Origin: Vibrio hannami
GTDB lineage: Bacteria; Pseudomonadota; Gammaproteobacteria; Enterobacterales; Vibrionaceae
Direction of reading: 5' to 3'
DNA length: 64,000 bases
Assembly: GCF_029589055.1 (NCBI RefSeq)
Contig: NZ_JARQZP010000003.1
Coordinates: forward strand, 310,001-374,000
Part shown: positions 36,357 through 45,130 of the stretch, piece after piece
Numbering within the stretch: position 1 is the first letter of the stretch
Layout of the letters: each line of letters opens with the position of its first letter
The notes under the pieces: model-generated
Databases searched by the model: none
The model's input: only the letters and a program-made list of their open reading frames with translations
Told to the model about the DNA's origin: nothing
Translations under genes and position numbers: made by a program

Positions 36357-38021
36357 TTAACCCAACTCGTTCGGATCTAATGCGTTTGGAATATTCTTAA
36401 CCTGTTCCCAACGTTCACCTTCTAGTCGGTAACCAGTCGCAGGACCGGCATAATCGTTCAGGTGGTTCACCGCTGACACTACTTCGTTATCACCAAGGAT
36501 AATTGCGGAAGTGTGTAGGTAGTCTCCGGAAATTTTTGCTTTTTGAATGTTAAGCATGTCTTGCGCAATATCGTCAAAACCACCTTTCACAAGCGCTTGA
36601 ACAACCTCAAGACCTGTTCTGTTTTCATCGATGATTTCTTGCGCTGCTTTAATATCTTCAACCATGTTACGTTCAGGCATATCTTTCGAACCGTGAGCGT
36701 AGGTTGCAGCAGTTACTTCTTCATCTGTGATTTCTGGTAGCCCCATGCCAGCAAAGATAGCTTGCATTGCGCGGGCTGCTTTGTTTCGGGTTGCAACAAC
36801 GGCTTCTTCGGTTACAGGGTTCAGACCACCGTCAACACGAAGGTCACGCTGAAGTACGGTGTAATCGTCAAAGTCTTCTGCGTCTTCGTTTGAACCTGCA
36901 AACATGTTGTCGTAGTTAGGAGTCGCTGAGTAACCAGAAGAGATAAAGTCGGTACCAGGCAAGAACTGCATTAGCATTCGAGCAGTACGACGCATATCAG
37001 AGTGCGTGAACGTCTGGTCATTACTTGATGCACATTCAAGGTCAATAGTTGTACAGATCAAGTTTTCAGCAAGGATTGCACGAACACCAGATGGAACAGC
37101 TGTTGGAACGCCAACACAACTAACAGAACCGTTCTGCAATCCCTGTACACCAGCTGCTTTAGTGATGAAAATACAACGAGCTTCCAGGTAAAGCATCGAC
37201 TTACCTTCCGCATAACCCATTTGTACTTCAGAGCCACTACCAGAGGTAAAGCGCATTTTCAGACCACGAGACGCATATGAAGATGCAAGGAAGCCTTTAG
37301 ACCAAGGCGTATCATCACCATCGGTAAATACTGGCTCAGTACCATAAACAGAAATCGTTTCTGCATAGCACGTGTGGCCTAGCATACCTAGCTTAAGCTC
37401 AGTCGCTTCTTCTAGTGCGCACTGAGTCAGTACGCCGGGACGACCAACCTGAGAACCAACAAGCAGAGCAATAGCGTTGAATGGCGCGTAACGTGCTACT
37501 GCAACGGTAGTTTCTTGCTCATCGAATCCGCGAAGTGCACCTTCAGCAGCATCAGCTGCGATTTGCACCGGGTTGTCCTTAATGTTGGTTACGTGAGCCT
37601 GTTGAGAAGGTGACTTTCTTGGACGCATTTTTTGCATCGCCATCATCATTTCAACAACGTTCATCTGTGACATAACTTCTACAAGTTTCGCAGGAGTCAT
37701 CGCTGTAGACAGAGGAACAATCTCAGAACGCGGTACATTAGGGTCACAAAGCATATTGGCAAACTTCACAGAGTCTATAGCCATTGCTTTTTCTGCGTTT
37801 TCCAGATTAATACCGTAGCGCGCAATAAAGTGGTCGATTAGATCGAACTCAGATTTTGGTTTGCTGTCTAGTTCGACAACCTCACCGTTTACAATCTTAA
37901 TCGAAGGTTTTGGGTCGTTCGGGCTTTCCATCGCGATAAAGCCTTCTTCTACCCACTCTTTAACAAAACCATCCTTGTTAACAGGGCGCTTTGCTAATGC
38001 TTCAAATCGTTTTGATTTCAT
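36357..38021 (-). CDS. pduC: PduC, propanediol dehydratase large subunit
   Basis: 554 residues, the normal length and very close to Salmonella PduC by eye. The TIM-barrel catalytic subunit shows KRFEALAKRPVNKDGFVKEW at the start, the diol/potassium-site stretch CALEEATELKLGMLGHTCYAE near 205, FTSGSGSEVQMGYAEGKSML near 260, and HSDMRRTARMLMQFLPGTDF near 340. With bound adenosylcobalamin it converts 1,2-propanediol to propionaldehyde, and glycerol to 3-hydroxypropionaldehyde. Confidence 0.96.
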   Translation of the reverse strand: MKSKRFEALAKRPVNKDGFVKEWVEEGFIAMESPNDPKPSIKIVNGEVVELDSKPKSEFDLIDHFIARYGINLENAEKAMAIDSVKFANMLCDPNVPRSEIVPLSTAMTPAKLVEVMSQMNVVEMMMAMQKMRPRKSPSQQAHVTNIKDNPVQIAADAAEGALRGFDEQETTVAVARYAPFNAIALLVGSQVGRPGVLTQCALEEATELKLGMLGHTCYAETISVYGTEPVFTDGDDTPWSKGFLASSYASRGLKMRFTSGSGSEVQMGYAEGKSMLYLEARCIFITKAAGVQGLQNGSVSCVGVPTAVPSGVRAILAENLICTTIDLECASSNDQTFTHSDMRRTARMLMQFLPGTDFISSGYSATPNYDNMFAGSNEDAEDFDDYTVLQRDLRVDGGLNPVTEEAVVATRNKAARAMQAIFAGMGLPEITDEEVTAATYAHGSKDMPERNMVEDIKAAQEIIDENRTGLEVVQALVKGGFDDIAQDMLNIQKAKISGDYLHTSAIILGDNEVVSAVNHLNDYAGPATGYRLEGERWEQVKNIPNALDPNELG

Positions 38022-38041
38022 GGAGCAACCTCTGTTAAATG

Positions 38042-38845
38042 TTAAATATAAGAAGGACGGGTATTTACTGGCTCGTCACCCATAGTTGACAGTAAGGTTT
38101 TACCTACTTCGCGAGCGGAAGTAACAGCTTGTCTTACAGCGCCAGAGTCGCCAGAGATGATTAGGATCACTTCGTTACTAAAGGAAGTACCGTTAGAAGG
38201 AGAGCTATAAGCTACAGTTTCTACGTTTGCAGATTTAACTGCTGTATCTGCCATTAGTACGCCTACAGCAGCAGGTGCACCAACGATTACGCCACACGCT
38301 TTACCTAGAGGAGCACCAAATGCTTTTTCCAGTGCGTAGCTTGCGCGAGCACTGTATTGAAGTTCGATGTGACCAGCATCGTTCGCGTATACGTCACCAA
38401 ACGTACGATCAATCTCTTTTAGAGCGACTTCTACTGCGCGGCGAACGTCAGAAACGTCATCACCGCCAAACACGATAAGAGAACCATGGCCAGCACCACC
38501 TTTTGTATCGCGTGGAAGCTCAATTGAAACCACTTCGGTGTTAGTGCCTTTTACGGCTTCATCCGCAGCCATAATATGTGGACCTGCACCTACGCGTGCC
38601 CCCATGATGCCGATAGAGCGGTAGCGCTTTTCAAGCTTCATTGCGTCTAGTACTTCGCTATCTACGTTTGCGATAACCAGACCGATAGTGTCACCCATCG
38701 CTGTACCAACGAATTCAGTTAAACCACACGTCTTTTCCATTATTTTGCCTCGTTGTTTTTCATTCTGGTCAGATGTTGCATCTGCTTTGTCGTTGACCTT
38801 AGCCATAACCTGAGCCATGACTGCGTCGACCAGGTTGCTATCCAT
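38042..38845 (-). CDS. pduB: PduB, tandem-BMC shell protein with internal start (PduB')
   Basis: 267 residues. The N-terminal 35 residues include a helix (NLVDAVMAQVMAKV) and are followed by two BMC domains, which read GDTIGLVIANVD and, near 165, CGVIVGAPAAVGVLMADTAV. An internal ATG at 38740 (MEKTCGLTEFVG) has its own GAGG site seven bases before it. It should give the shorter PduB' form, as known in Salmonella. In Salmonella the long form anchors the shell to the enzyme core. Its start overlaps the pduA stop (TAATG). Confidence 0.94.
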   Translation of the reverse strand: MDSNLVDAVMAQVMAKVNDKADATSDQNEKQRGKIMEKTCGLTEFVGTAMGDTIGLVIANVDSEVLDAMKLEKRYRSIGIMGARVGAGPHIMAADEAVKGTNTEVVSIELPRDTKGGAGHGSLIVFGGDDVSDVRRAVEVALKEIDRTFGDVYANDAGHIELQYSARASYALEKAFGAPLGKACGVIVGAPAAVGVLMADTAVKSANVETVAYSSPSNGTSFSNEVILIISGDSGAVRQAVTSAREVGKTLLSTMGDEPVNTRPSYI

Positions 38846-39126
38846 TACTCAATTCCTTTAGGTAAAATTTTCTCTACATCAGTGTGTGGGCGTGGAATTA
38901 CGTGAGTTGCTACGATTTCGCCAACGTTAGCTGCAGCAGATGCGCCAGCGTCTGTCGCTGCTTTAACTGCACCTACGTCTCCACGAACGATAACTGTTAC
39001 CAGACCAGAGCCGATTTTTTCGTAACCTACTAGATCTACGTTTGCTGATTTAACCATGGTGTCCGCCGCTTCAATCGCTGCTGTTAGACCTTTAGTTTCA
39101 ACCATTCCTAGTGCTTCTTGTTGCAT
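38845..39126 (-). CDS. pduA: PduA, hexameric BMC shell protein
   Basis: 93 residues from the ATG at 39126 ([20 protein letters not shown]). A longer reading to 39168 adds a leader absent from PduA. The BMC-H core includes the pore-loop [18 protein letters not shown], and the C-terminus is [13 protein letters not shown], nearly identical to Salmonella PduA by eye. The hexamer pore admits propanediol. It is the first gene of the operon and the only canonical BMC-H tile, since pduJ is absent. Confidence 0.95.
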   Translation of the reverse strand: MQQEALGMVETKGLTAAIEAADTMVKSANVDLVGYEKIGSGLVTVIVRGDVGAVKAATDAGASAAANVGEIVATHVIPRPHTDVEKILPKGIE

Positions 39127-39722
39127 AACTACCTCGATATTTAATTTGGTGTTTGTTTTTTCGAACATGAGAACTCGGAGTTAAATCTATACGGTGTTGA
39201 GGAAAAAAATTGTGTACTTACAGGGCAGTATTTGGCAAAAAAACATCAATGGGATGTGAAATAATTGTTCTTGATGTTATTAAACCCCACGAGCACAGGG
39301 CTTTAGAGGCGAGGGTGAGGATATAAAAATTTTCTCAGCGGATATTTTCACAATCGAGATCTAGAGCAAATTATTGGCATATTTATGAGCTTGCTAACAC
39401 TTTGAGATATTTAAAAAGACAAAAATATATTGCTGTTTAAATATTGGGCAATGCTATTAAATACAATGACATATCTGTTGTAATCAAGAGTAAAATGACA
39501 ATATAGTTGCATGGCATGAAGACAAAAAAGTGCTATACAGCGTACCGAATGACAATTTATTGCTATGAGAATGGCGTATAGTAAAAGTCAGGAAAAAGAT
39601 GACTTATTTCCAAAAGAACAATTATCAGAGAACTCAATTAATTATCTATTTACATTAACAATAACACCATTTCGTCACATTTCTTGGATCGATGTATGAC
39701 GGAACTAACTGGAAGAAATGAT
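39127..39722. promoter_or_regulatory. Divergent control region between pduA and pduF
   Basis: 596 bp, AT-rich. Three related direct repeats lie at 39465-39480, 39493-39510 and 39547-39564, each beginning AATGACA and ending in a GTTG or TTGC motif. They sit closer to pduF. They are candidates for binding an AraC-type activator; PocR is encoded next to them, and in Salmonella PocR acts at this position. The pduF ribosome site is GGAAG at about 39710. I see no gene. Confidence 0.6.
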
Positions 39723-40514
39723 ATGAAAGATACATTAAAAGGACAGTGTATTTCTGAGTTCTTGGGTACAGGGCTGTTTCTGTTTTTTGGCGCTAGCTGT
39801 TTAGCAGCCATAAAAGTCGCAGGTGCTAGCTTTGGTTTGTGGGAAATTTGTATTACGTGGGGTTTGGGTATCTCACTTGCTGTTTATTTGAGTGCAGGTA
39901 TCTCCGGCGCGCACCTAAATCCAGCGGTAACGGTGGGGCTTTGGTTATTTGCGAATTTTGATAAAAGAAAGGTTATCCCCTACGCACTATCCCAAACAGC
40001 AGGCGCATGTTTCGGTGTTGCTATGTGTTACTTGATATATGCAGATTTGTTTATCGCGTACGAGCAAGCTGAAGGTATGGTTCGCGGTAGTGAAGAGAGC
40101 CTTTACCTGGCAAGTATATTTAGTACCTATGCAAATGGCGCGATTCCACTTTGGCGCGCATTCCTAGTTGAGATAGTTATTACAGCAACTCTGATGGCGT
40201 TGATTCTAGCGTTAACAGATGATGGAAATGGCGTTCCTAAAGGTGCAATGGCTCCACTACTTATTGGTATTTTAGTTGCAGTAATCGGCGCAGCCACAGG
40301 TCCATTAACTGGCTTTGCAATGAATCCTGCCAGGGACTTTGGTCCTAAGCTGTTTGCATGGATGGCGGGTTGGGGTGAAGTAGCCTTTACAGGAGGGAGA
40401 GATATCCCTTACTTCATTGTTCCAATTGTTGCGCCTTTAATTGGTGCGATTATTGGCGGTGCTGGCTATAGGGCACTTATCACCAATAATTTGCCCGGAA
40501 CAGCAACGGATTAA
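39723..40514 (+). CDS. pduF: PduF, glycerol/propanediol diffusion facilitator
   Basis: 263 residues from the ATG at 39723; an earlier start at 39684 lacks a good ribosome site. It is a six-segment aquaglyceroporin with both NPA motifs: SGAHLNPAVTVGLW near 63, and the NPARDFGPKLF form near 200. SEFLGTGLFLFFGASCLAA and MVRGSEESLYLASIFSTY match PduF. It lets 1,2-propanediol and glycerol cross the inner membrane. Confidence 0.94.
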   Translation: MKDTLKGQCISEFLGTGLFLFFGASCLAAIKVAGASFGLWEICITWGLGISLAVYLSAGISGAHLNPAVTVGLWLFANFDKRKVIPYALSQTAGACFGVAMCYLIYADLFIAYEQAEGMVRGSEESLYLASIFSTYANGAIPLWRAFLVEIVITATLMALILALTDDGNGVPKGAMAPLLIGILVAVIGAATGPLTGFAMNPARDFGPKLFAWMAGWGEVAFTGGRDIPYFIVPIVAPLIGAIIGGAGYRALITNNLPGTATD

Positions 40515-40530
40515 ATCAATATTGATTTAA
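40511..40530. repeat. 20-bp perfect palindrome at the pduF stop
   Basis: TTAAATCAATATTGATTTAA is perfectly symmetric and includes the pduF stop codon. It has no GC stem, so it is a poor terminator; an operator or chance AT-rich symmetry are the options. Confidence 0.5.
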
Positions 40531-40640
40531 TTGGTGGTAATAGTTCCCCATTTTGATATCTTTCATCAGAGATGGCGTAGGTGATGTTGTGAACTTGATA
40601 CTGTTATCACTTTAGAAATCAAAGTTAAAAGGAAATTCTA

Positions 40641-41558
40641 ATGAATCGACCAGAAAGCTTCCTGGAATCTCAGGGAATAAACAAGGTTTTACAAGACTTT
40701 GCTAATGCAACAGGGCTTGCAGTGGTTCTGGTCGATATCGATGGCAAAGAAGTATCGGCTTGCTTTAACTTTACTAGCTTTTGTCAGAAAATCAGGAAAA
40801 AGCCTGAGTTGTACGCAAGATGCATAGAAAGTGATCGATGTGGGGGGCTAGAGGCATCAAAATCAAATAAGCCGTGTGTGTATCGTTGTCATGCTGGATT
40901 AGTTGATTTCTCTATACCTTTAATTGTAAGTGGTCATCTAATTGGCTTTGTACTCTGTGGTCAGATTAGAGTCGAAAGTGGTACGAAGGTCGGAGATATC
41001 CAGCTGGTTGATATGAAATGGATGAAAGACGCGGAGCTAATAGAGGATTACAACAACATAGCTGTTGCAGATTATTCCAAAGTTTTTTCTGCCGCGGATT
41101 TACTTAAAACGTTAGTTGATGACTCAATTAAAAAACATATGGATTTTGTTGTTATTAACGATAAATATGATGTTAGAACTTTATTTAAAGTAAATGATAA
41201 TAGTCAGCCTCATGACAGCAAAATTAAAAAAGCATTGAGATATATAGAGGCACATTTCTTTGAAGATGTTGGACTTGAAGAAGTTGCGGATCATGTTTAT
41301 TTAAGTCCCCACTATTTCAGTAAGCTATTCAAAAAAGAGATGAAAATCGGTTTTAATGCCTACGTTAATCAGCAAAGAATGATTGGCGCTAAGAAGATGC
41401 TGCAATATAGTGATTGGTCAATTTCAAGAATTGCGCATAACCTAGGTTTTTCGGGGGCAAGCTATTTTTGTAAAGTGTTCAAGAATGCGTACAAAATAAC
41501 ACCGCAAGAATTTAGGGAATCGTTAAAAGATGAAGAAGAAATATTAGTGGATGTTTAA
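40641..41558 (+). CDS. pocR: PocR, AraC-family activator of pdu and cob operons
   Basis: 305 residues. Residues 10-170 are the PocR sensory domain: the FCQKIRKKPELYARCIESDRCGG stretch in outline, then YRCHAGLVDFSIPLIVSGHLIGFVLCGQ in outline, with the conserved cysteines of this domain. Residues 195-300 are two helix-turn-helix motifs (LEEVADHVYLSPHYFSKLFKKE and SISRIAHNLGFSGASYFCKVFKNAYKITPQEFR in outline). In Salmonella PocR responds to propanediol and activates both operons. The gene lies between pduF and the cob operon exactly as there. Confidence 0.94.
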   Translation: MNRPESFLESQGINKVLQDFANATGLAVVLVDIDGKEVSACFNFTSFCQKIRKKPELYARCIESDRCGGLEASKSNKPCVYRCHAGLVDFSIPLIVSGHLIGFVLCGQIRVESGTKVGDIQLVDMKWMKDAELIEDYNNIAVADYSKVFSAADLLKTLVDDSIKKHMDFVVINDKYDVRTLFKVNDNSQPHDSKIKKALRYIEAHFFEDVGLEEVADHVYLSPHYFSKLFKKEMKIGFNAYVNQQRMIGAKKMLQYSDWSISRIAHNLGFSGASYFCKVFKNAYKITPQEFRESLKDEEEILVDV

Positions 41559-41704
41559 TTATTTTTCGGATAAATAATTTGCTATATAAACATGATGGAT
41601 GTATTTATTAAATTTGTTATTGGTCGGCAATTTTTGTATTACTGAGTGGTCGGAATTTATCATGGACGCAAAACTTAATCGAAACTTCTATCTTTTTGTA
41701 TAAA

Positions 41705-41718
41705 TTGATAAGTATCAA
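41705..41718. promoter_or_regulatory. Perfect FNR-type box upstream of the cob operon
   Basis: TTGATAAGTATCAA matches the FNR consensus TTGAT-N4-ATCAA without mismatch, inside a longer palindrome (AAATTGATAAGTATCAATTT). It lies about 85 bp before the riboswitch aptamer. It fits anaerobic induction of an oxygen-sensitive cobalamin pathway. Confidence 0.75.
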
Positions 41719-41735
41719 TTTAGATAAGTTAACCA

Positions 41736-41753
41736 TGTGAGAACATTCTCACA
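41736..41753. promoter_or_regulatory. 18-bp palindrome, unknown operator
   Basis: TGTGAGAACATTCTCACA is perfectly symmetric. The half sites resemble CRP sites but the spacing is eight bases instead of six, so I do not call CRP. It lies 17 bp after the FNR-type box and likely overlaps the promoter. Confidence 0.55.
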
Positions 41754-41789
41754 AGCTATTTAGTGCTTGGCGATTATACGAAATTGATT

Positions 41790-41912
41790 CGTAGCCAAAG
41801 TTAAAAGTGAATCAGGTGAGAATCCTGGACTGTACCCGCAACTGTAAGCGGATAGTTTGTATCGGTAGATTTGCAAGTTATCCGTAAGTCAGAACCTGCT
41901 AAATTGCGATAC
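41790..41912 (+). promoter_or_regulatory. Cobalamin riboswitch of the cob/cbi operon
   Basis: The aptamer shows AATCAGGTGAGAATCCTGG, the core ACCCGCAACTGTAAGCGGA (41834-41852 region), and the B12 box TAAGTCAGAACCTGCT (41885-41900 region). About 130 bases separate it from the cbiDC start, and they contain the hairpin at 41949-41994. Repression by adenosylcobalamin is expected. Confidence 0.93.
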
Positions 41913-41948
41913 CCGAATAATTCGGGAACAGATCAAATAGAACAATCT

Positions 41949-41994
41949 GGGCGGGAGCACTCAGAGTCGTCTTGTCACACGATTTCTCCTGCCC
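41949..41994 (+). terminator. Hairpin in the riboswitch expression platform
   Basis: GGGCGGGAG pairs with CTCCTGCCC around a 28-base loop. There is no T run, so it may be a Rho-dependent or translational control element. A smaller hairpin (CCCGAATAATTCGGG) precedes it. The rest of the 41559-42042 gap holds the promoter, the two palindromes and the riboswitch. Confidence 0.5.
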
Positions 41995-42042
41995 TTGCTG
42001 TAAATAAAATTTGAAATGTATATACATTTTGGAGTGGTGTAA

Positions 42043-43884
42043 GTGGGAAAACTGAAACGTTCAAAAAGCAATACAGAACTGCGCTGGGGCTATACCACAG
42101 GCGCATGTGCTGCTGCGGCCGCGAGGGCTGCGGTGAGAGCGTTAATTGCCAAAGAGTTGTTCACCGATATCGAGATCAAGTTACCTAACCGAGATTTGGT
42201 GACTTTCCCTCTTGCGCGCCTAGAAACTGGTAAATCTGAAGGATTTGAAGAAGTTATCGCTGGCGTTATCAAAGACGCCGGAGATGACCCAGATTGTACT
42301 CACGGCCTGGAAATTCAATGCACCGCTCGTTGGGATGGCGAAACTGGCATCCACCTTAAGGGTGGTGAAGGTGTCGCAACAGTAACGCTTCCAGGGCTGG
42401 AGCTTCCGGTCGGAGAGCCCGCTATTAACCCGGTGCCAAAAGCCAATATTTTAGAAATGGCTGAGCTGGAGTGGGCTAAGGCGCCAGACAAACTGCGGGA
42501 CGAAAAGGGGCTGGAACTGACAATTTCGGTTCCGGGTGGTGAAGAAGCCGCCAAACAGACAATAAGCGAAAGGTTGGGGCTTATTGGTGGCATATCAATT
42601 TTAGGTACACGCGGAACAGTAAAACCCTACTCAACATCGGCTTATGCAGCGTCAGTAAGGCAGTCGGTGCAGATTGCTCAGGCTAATGGGCTGGATCATT
42701 TGGTGTTAACTACAGGCAGCCGTTCAGAAAAAGCAGCAATGGCGCAGTTCCCTGAACTTGGGGAAATGGCATTTATACAAGCTGGGGACTTTATTGGCGT
42801 GGGCCTTCGCGCGGCAAAACGTTACGGCATAAACAGAGTGACACTTGTCACCATGATAGGAAAGCTGGGCAAATTAACATCTGGTCGAATGATGACTCAT
42901 GTTTCTGGCCATGCGATCGACTTTAAGCATTTAAGTGAACTAGCTTCTGAGTCGAATATCCCAAAAGAGTTATGCCAACAAATTACAGAAGCTAATACGG
43001 GACGACATGTATTAGATCTGGTTCGTGAACACAACCCGACAGATTATTTTAATCGACTATGTGAAGAGGCACAGAAACATGCCAGCGAGTATGTTACTGA
43101 CGCAGTAGCAGTCGATGTCCTTTTTATCGACTTTGATGGTTCTCCACTGGGTCGGTTTTCGGGAGAAGTGCAGGCGCACGAACAGAGAGAATTAGAAGAA
43201 CTTTCAGGTGGAATTACCATGGATTCAATGCAACAAATGACTCGTCAGGGACGGGTAATAGAAAACGACTCGTTTTCTATCATAGACAATGAAATCGAAC
43301 AGTTTCACGGTGGTCACAACTTTGACGAAATGCAGTGGCCAGTTGTGAGAAGGGCTATTCATACCACTGGCGACTTCGAGTTTGCTAAGCTTTTCAAATT
43401 TAGTCCGGGCGCTGTTCAGGCTGGTATCAGTGCGTTGAAAGCGGGTTCACCAATCATCAGCGATGTCACAATGATCACAAGTGGAATCAGTGCTCAGCGC
43501 CTTTCTGTTAATAACAATCAGGCCTACTGCTTTATTAGTGATAAAGGTGTTATCGCTGCCGCAAAAGAGAGCGGCGATACTCGCGCTATCTGGGCAATGC
43601 GTAAAGCTCGTGACCTTGGTTTACTTGATGGTGCCATCATCGGTGTCGGCAATGCCCCAACGGCCCTGTATGAAATTCTGAGAATGGTAGAAGCTGACGA
43701 AATTAAACCAGCGCTGGTTATCGGTATTCCGGTTGGCTTTGTGAAAGCGGAAGAGTCAAAGCAGGCACTACTGGAACAGAAGAAGGTGCCATATATTTTG
43801 AGCACTGGTCGTAAAGGCGGCAGTCCAATCGTTGTTTCAACGATTCATGCTCTTTTGTATCAGACGGTAGAAAATGATGGCTAA
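42043..43884 (+). CDS. cbiDC: CbiD-CbiC fusion: C1 methyltransferase and C11-to-C12 methylmutase
   Basis: 613 residues, GTG start at 42043 after GGAGTGGTGTAA. Residues 1-395 are CbiD (LRWGYTTGACAAAAARAA at the start; TVKPYSTSAYAASVRQSV near 190; LVTMIGKLGKLTSGRMMTHVS in outline). Residues 410-613 are CbiC/precorrin-8X methylmutase, with VVRRAIHTTGDFEFAKLF carrying the catalytic His, and ISGLISAQ-like MITSGISAQRL. CbiD methylates C1 and CbiC moves the C11 methyl to C12, giving cobyrinate. The two are separate genes in Salmonella. This is the first gene of the operon behind the riboswitch. Confidence 0.92.
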   Translation: MGKLKRSKSNTELRWGYTTGACAAAAARAAVRALIAKELFTDIEIKLPNRDLVTFPLARLETGKSEGFEEVIAGVIKDAGDDPDCTHGLEIQCTARWDGETGIHLKGGEGVATVTLPGLELPVGEPAINPVPKANILEMAELEWAKAPDKLRDEKGLELTISVPGGEEAAKQTISERLGLIGGISILGTRGTVKPYSTSAYAASVRQSVQIAQANGLDHLVLTTGSRSEKAAMAQFPELGEMAFIQAGDFIGVGLRAAKRYGINRVTLVTMIGKLGKLTSGRMMTHVSGHAIDFKHLSELASESNIPKELCQQITEANTGRHVLDLVREHNPTDYFNRLCEEAQKHASEYVTDAVAVDVLFIDFDGSPLGRFSGEVQAHEQRELEELSGGITMDSMQQMTRQGRVIENDSFSIIDNEIEQFHGGHNFDEMQWPVVRRAIHTTGDFEFAKLFKFSPGAVQAGISALKAGSPIISDVTMITSGISAQRLSVNNNQAYCFISDKGVIAAAKESGDTRAIWAMRKARDLGLLDGAIIGVGNAPTALYEILRMVEADEIKPALVIGIPVGFVKAEESKQALLEQKKVPYILSTGRKGGSPIVVSTIHALLYQTVENDG

Positions 43885-45130
43885 TATTGTTGTTGTCGGT
43901 GTTCCAGAAGATGGTTGCCTGAGTTTAACGAGCCGGGCGGTAAGTGTGGTGTCGGAAGCACGAGTTGTTGCCGGACACCCCCGTCACATCGAATGGTTCC
44001 CACAGTTTAATGGTACCTTTCTGGATATGACGCAGGGCTTTTCAGAATGGCTTAGCGAAGTTATTGATGAGAGTGAAGAGGGTGATGTGGTTGTTCTTGC
44101 ATCCGGTGACCCGCTGTTTTTTGGTATCGGAACAACGTTACTTAAAAGGCTTCCTGCCAGCGAACTATCGTTTATTCCAACCCAAAGCTCCGCCCAACTG
44201 GCATTCTCAAAATTGGGCTTACCATGGAATGAAGCGAGCTACCTTTCTGTTCACGGAAGAGAGCTTGCCGGATTGGTAGCACAGATGCAGCAGGGTAGCT
44301 TGTTTGCCATACTTACCGACTACAAAAATACGCCGCAGGTTATTGCGCGTCATATGCAGGCGTTTTATGAAACCAACTGGCAGCTTTCTGTTTGTGAGCA
44401 ATTGGGTGGAACCTCAGAACGAGTCAGAACATTCACGGTTGATGAGTTGGTCGAGTGTGATATCGAGTTTGATAAGCTAAATGTCCTTGTCGCCCAGCGC
44501 GAAAGTAAGGCGTTGTGGGGTGGCAATGGTCAGTTTGCATCAGACGAAAGCTTCCTTAAACGTATGCCGCAAAACGGTTTAATCACCAAGCAGCCGATAA
44601 GAAATCTGGCGCTGACAACAATGAAAATCGGCCAGGAGGATATTGTCTGGGATATTGGTGCAGGCTCTGGTTCTATCTCTATTGAAAGCGCGAAGTTTGC
44701 TTTTAAAGGTAAGGTTTACGCCATCGAATGTAACGATGCTTGCTTTGACAGTATTCAGGCAAATATCTGTGCTCACGGCACCGATAATGTCGAGCTGATT
44801 ACAGAACCTGCTCCAATTGCTCTGACTGAGCTGCCTAAGCCAAATGCGGTTTTTGTAGGTGGTAGCAGAGGTGCTATGGATGCCATTCTTTCCTATTCAT
44901 GGACATCTTTAAAAGAGCGCGGTCGTCTGGTGGTTTCAGCCGTTACCATGGATACCGTTGCTGAAGTTTACCAATGGGCAAAAAACAACGAACTTCGTTT
45001 TGATGCTCAGCTAATCAATATTTCAAATACCCAGCCTTTGGCGCACTACCAACGCTATCAGGCAGAAAACCCCATTCATCTTTTTTCGTTTGTAAAAAAT
45101 CAACAGTCTCCGGGAGATACACATGAATAA
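43874..45130 (+). CDS. cbiET: CbiET fusion: C5/C15 methyltransferase and decarboxylase
   Basis: 418 residues. Residues 1-205 are the CbiE tetrapyrrole methylase (VVASGDPLFFGIGTTLLKR near 75). Residues 225-415 are CbiT, a class I methyltransferase with WDIGAGSGSISIESAKFAF near 258 (SAM site) and VFVGGSRGAMDAIL near 327. Together they methylate C5 and C15 and remove the C12 acetate carboxyl, like the aerobic CobL. The start overlaps cbiDC by 11 bp. Confidence 0.93.
   Translation: MMANIVVVGVPEDGCLSLTSRAVSVVSEARVVAGHPRHIEWFPQFNGTFLDMTQGFSEWLSEVIDESEEGDVVVLASGDPLFFGIGTTLLKRLPASELSFIPTQSSAQLAFSKLGLPWNEASYLSVHGRELAGLVAQMQQGSLFAILTDYKNTPQVIARHMQAFYETNWQLSVCEQLGGTSERVRTFTVDELVECDIEFDKLNVLVAQRESKALWGGNGQFASDESFLKRMPQNGLITKQPIRNLALTTMKIGQEDIVWDIGAGSGSISIESAKFAFKGKVYAIECNDACFDSIQANICAHGTDNVELITEPAPIALTELPKPNAVFVGGSRGAMDAILSYSWTSLKERGRLVVSAVTMDTVAEVYQWAKNNELRFDAQLINISNTQPLAHYQRYQAENPIHLFSFVKNQQSPGDTHE

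Noticed and set aside
41736..41753. CRP binding site
   Set aside because: The half sites fit but the spacer is eight bases instead of six, so I list it as an unknown palindrome.
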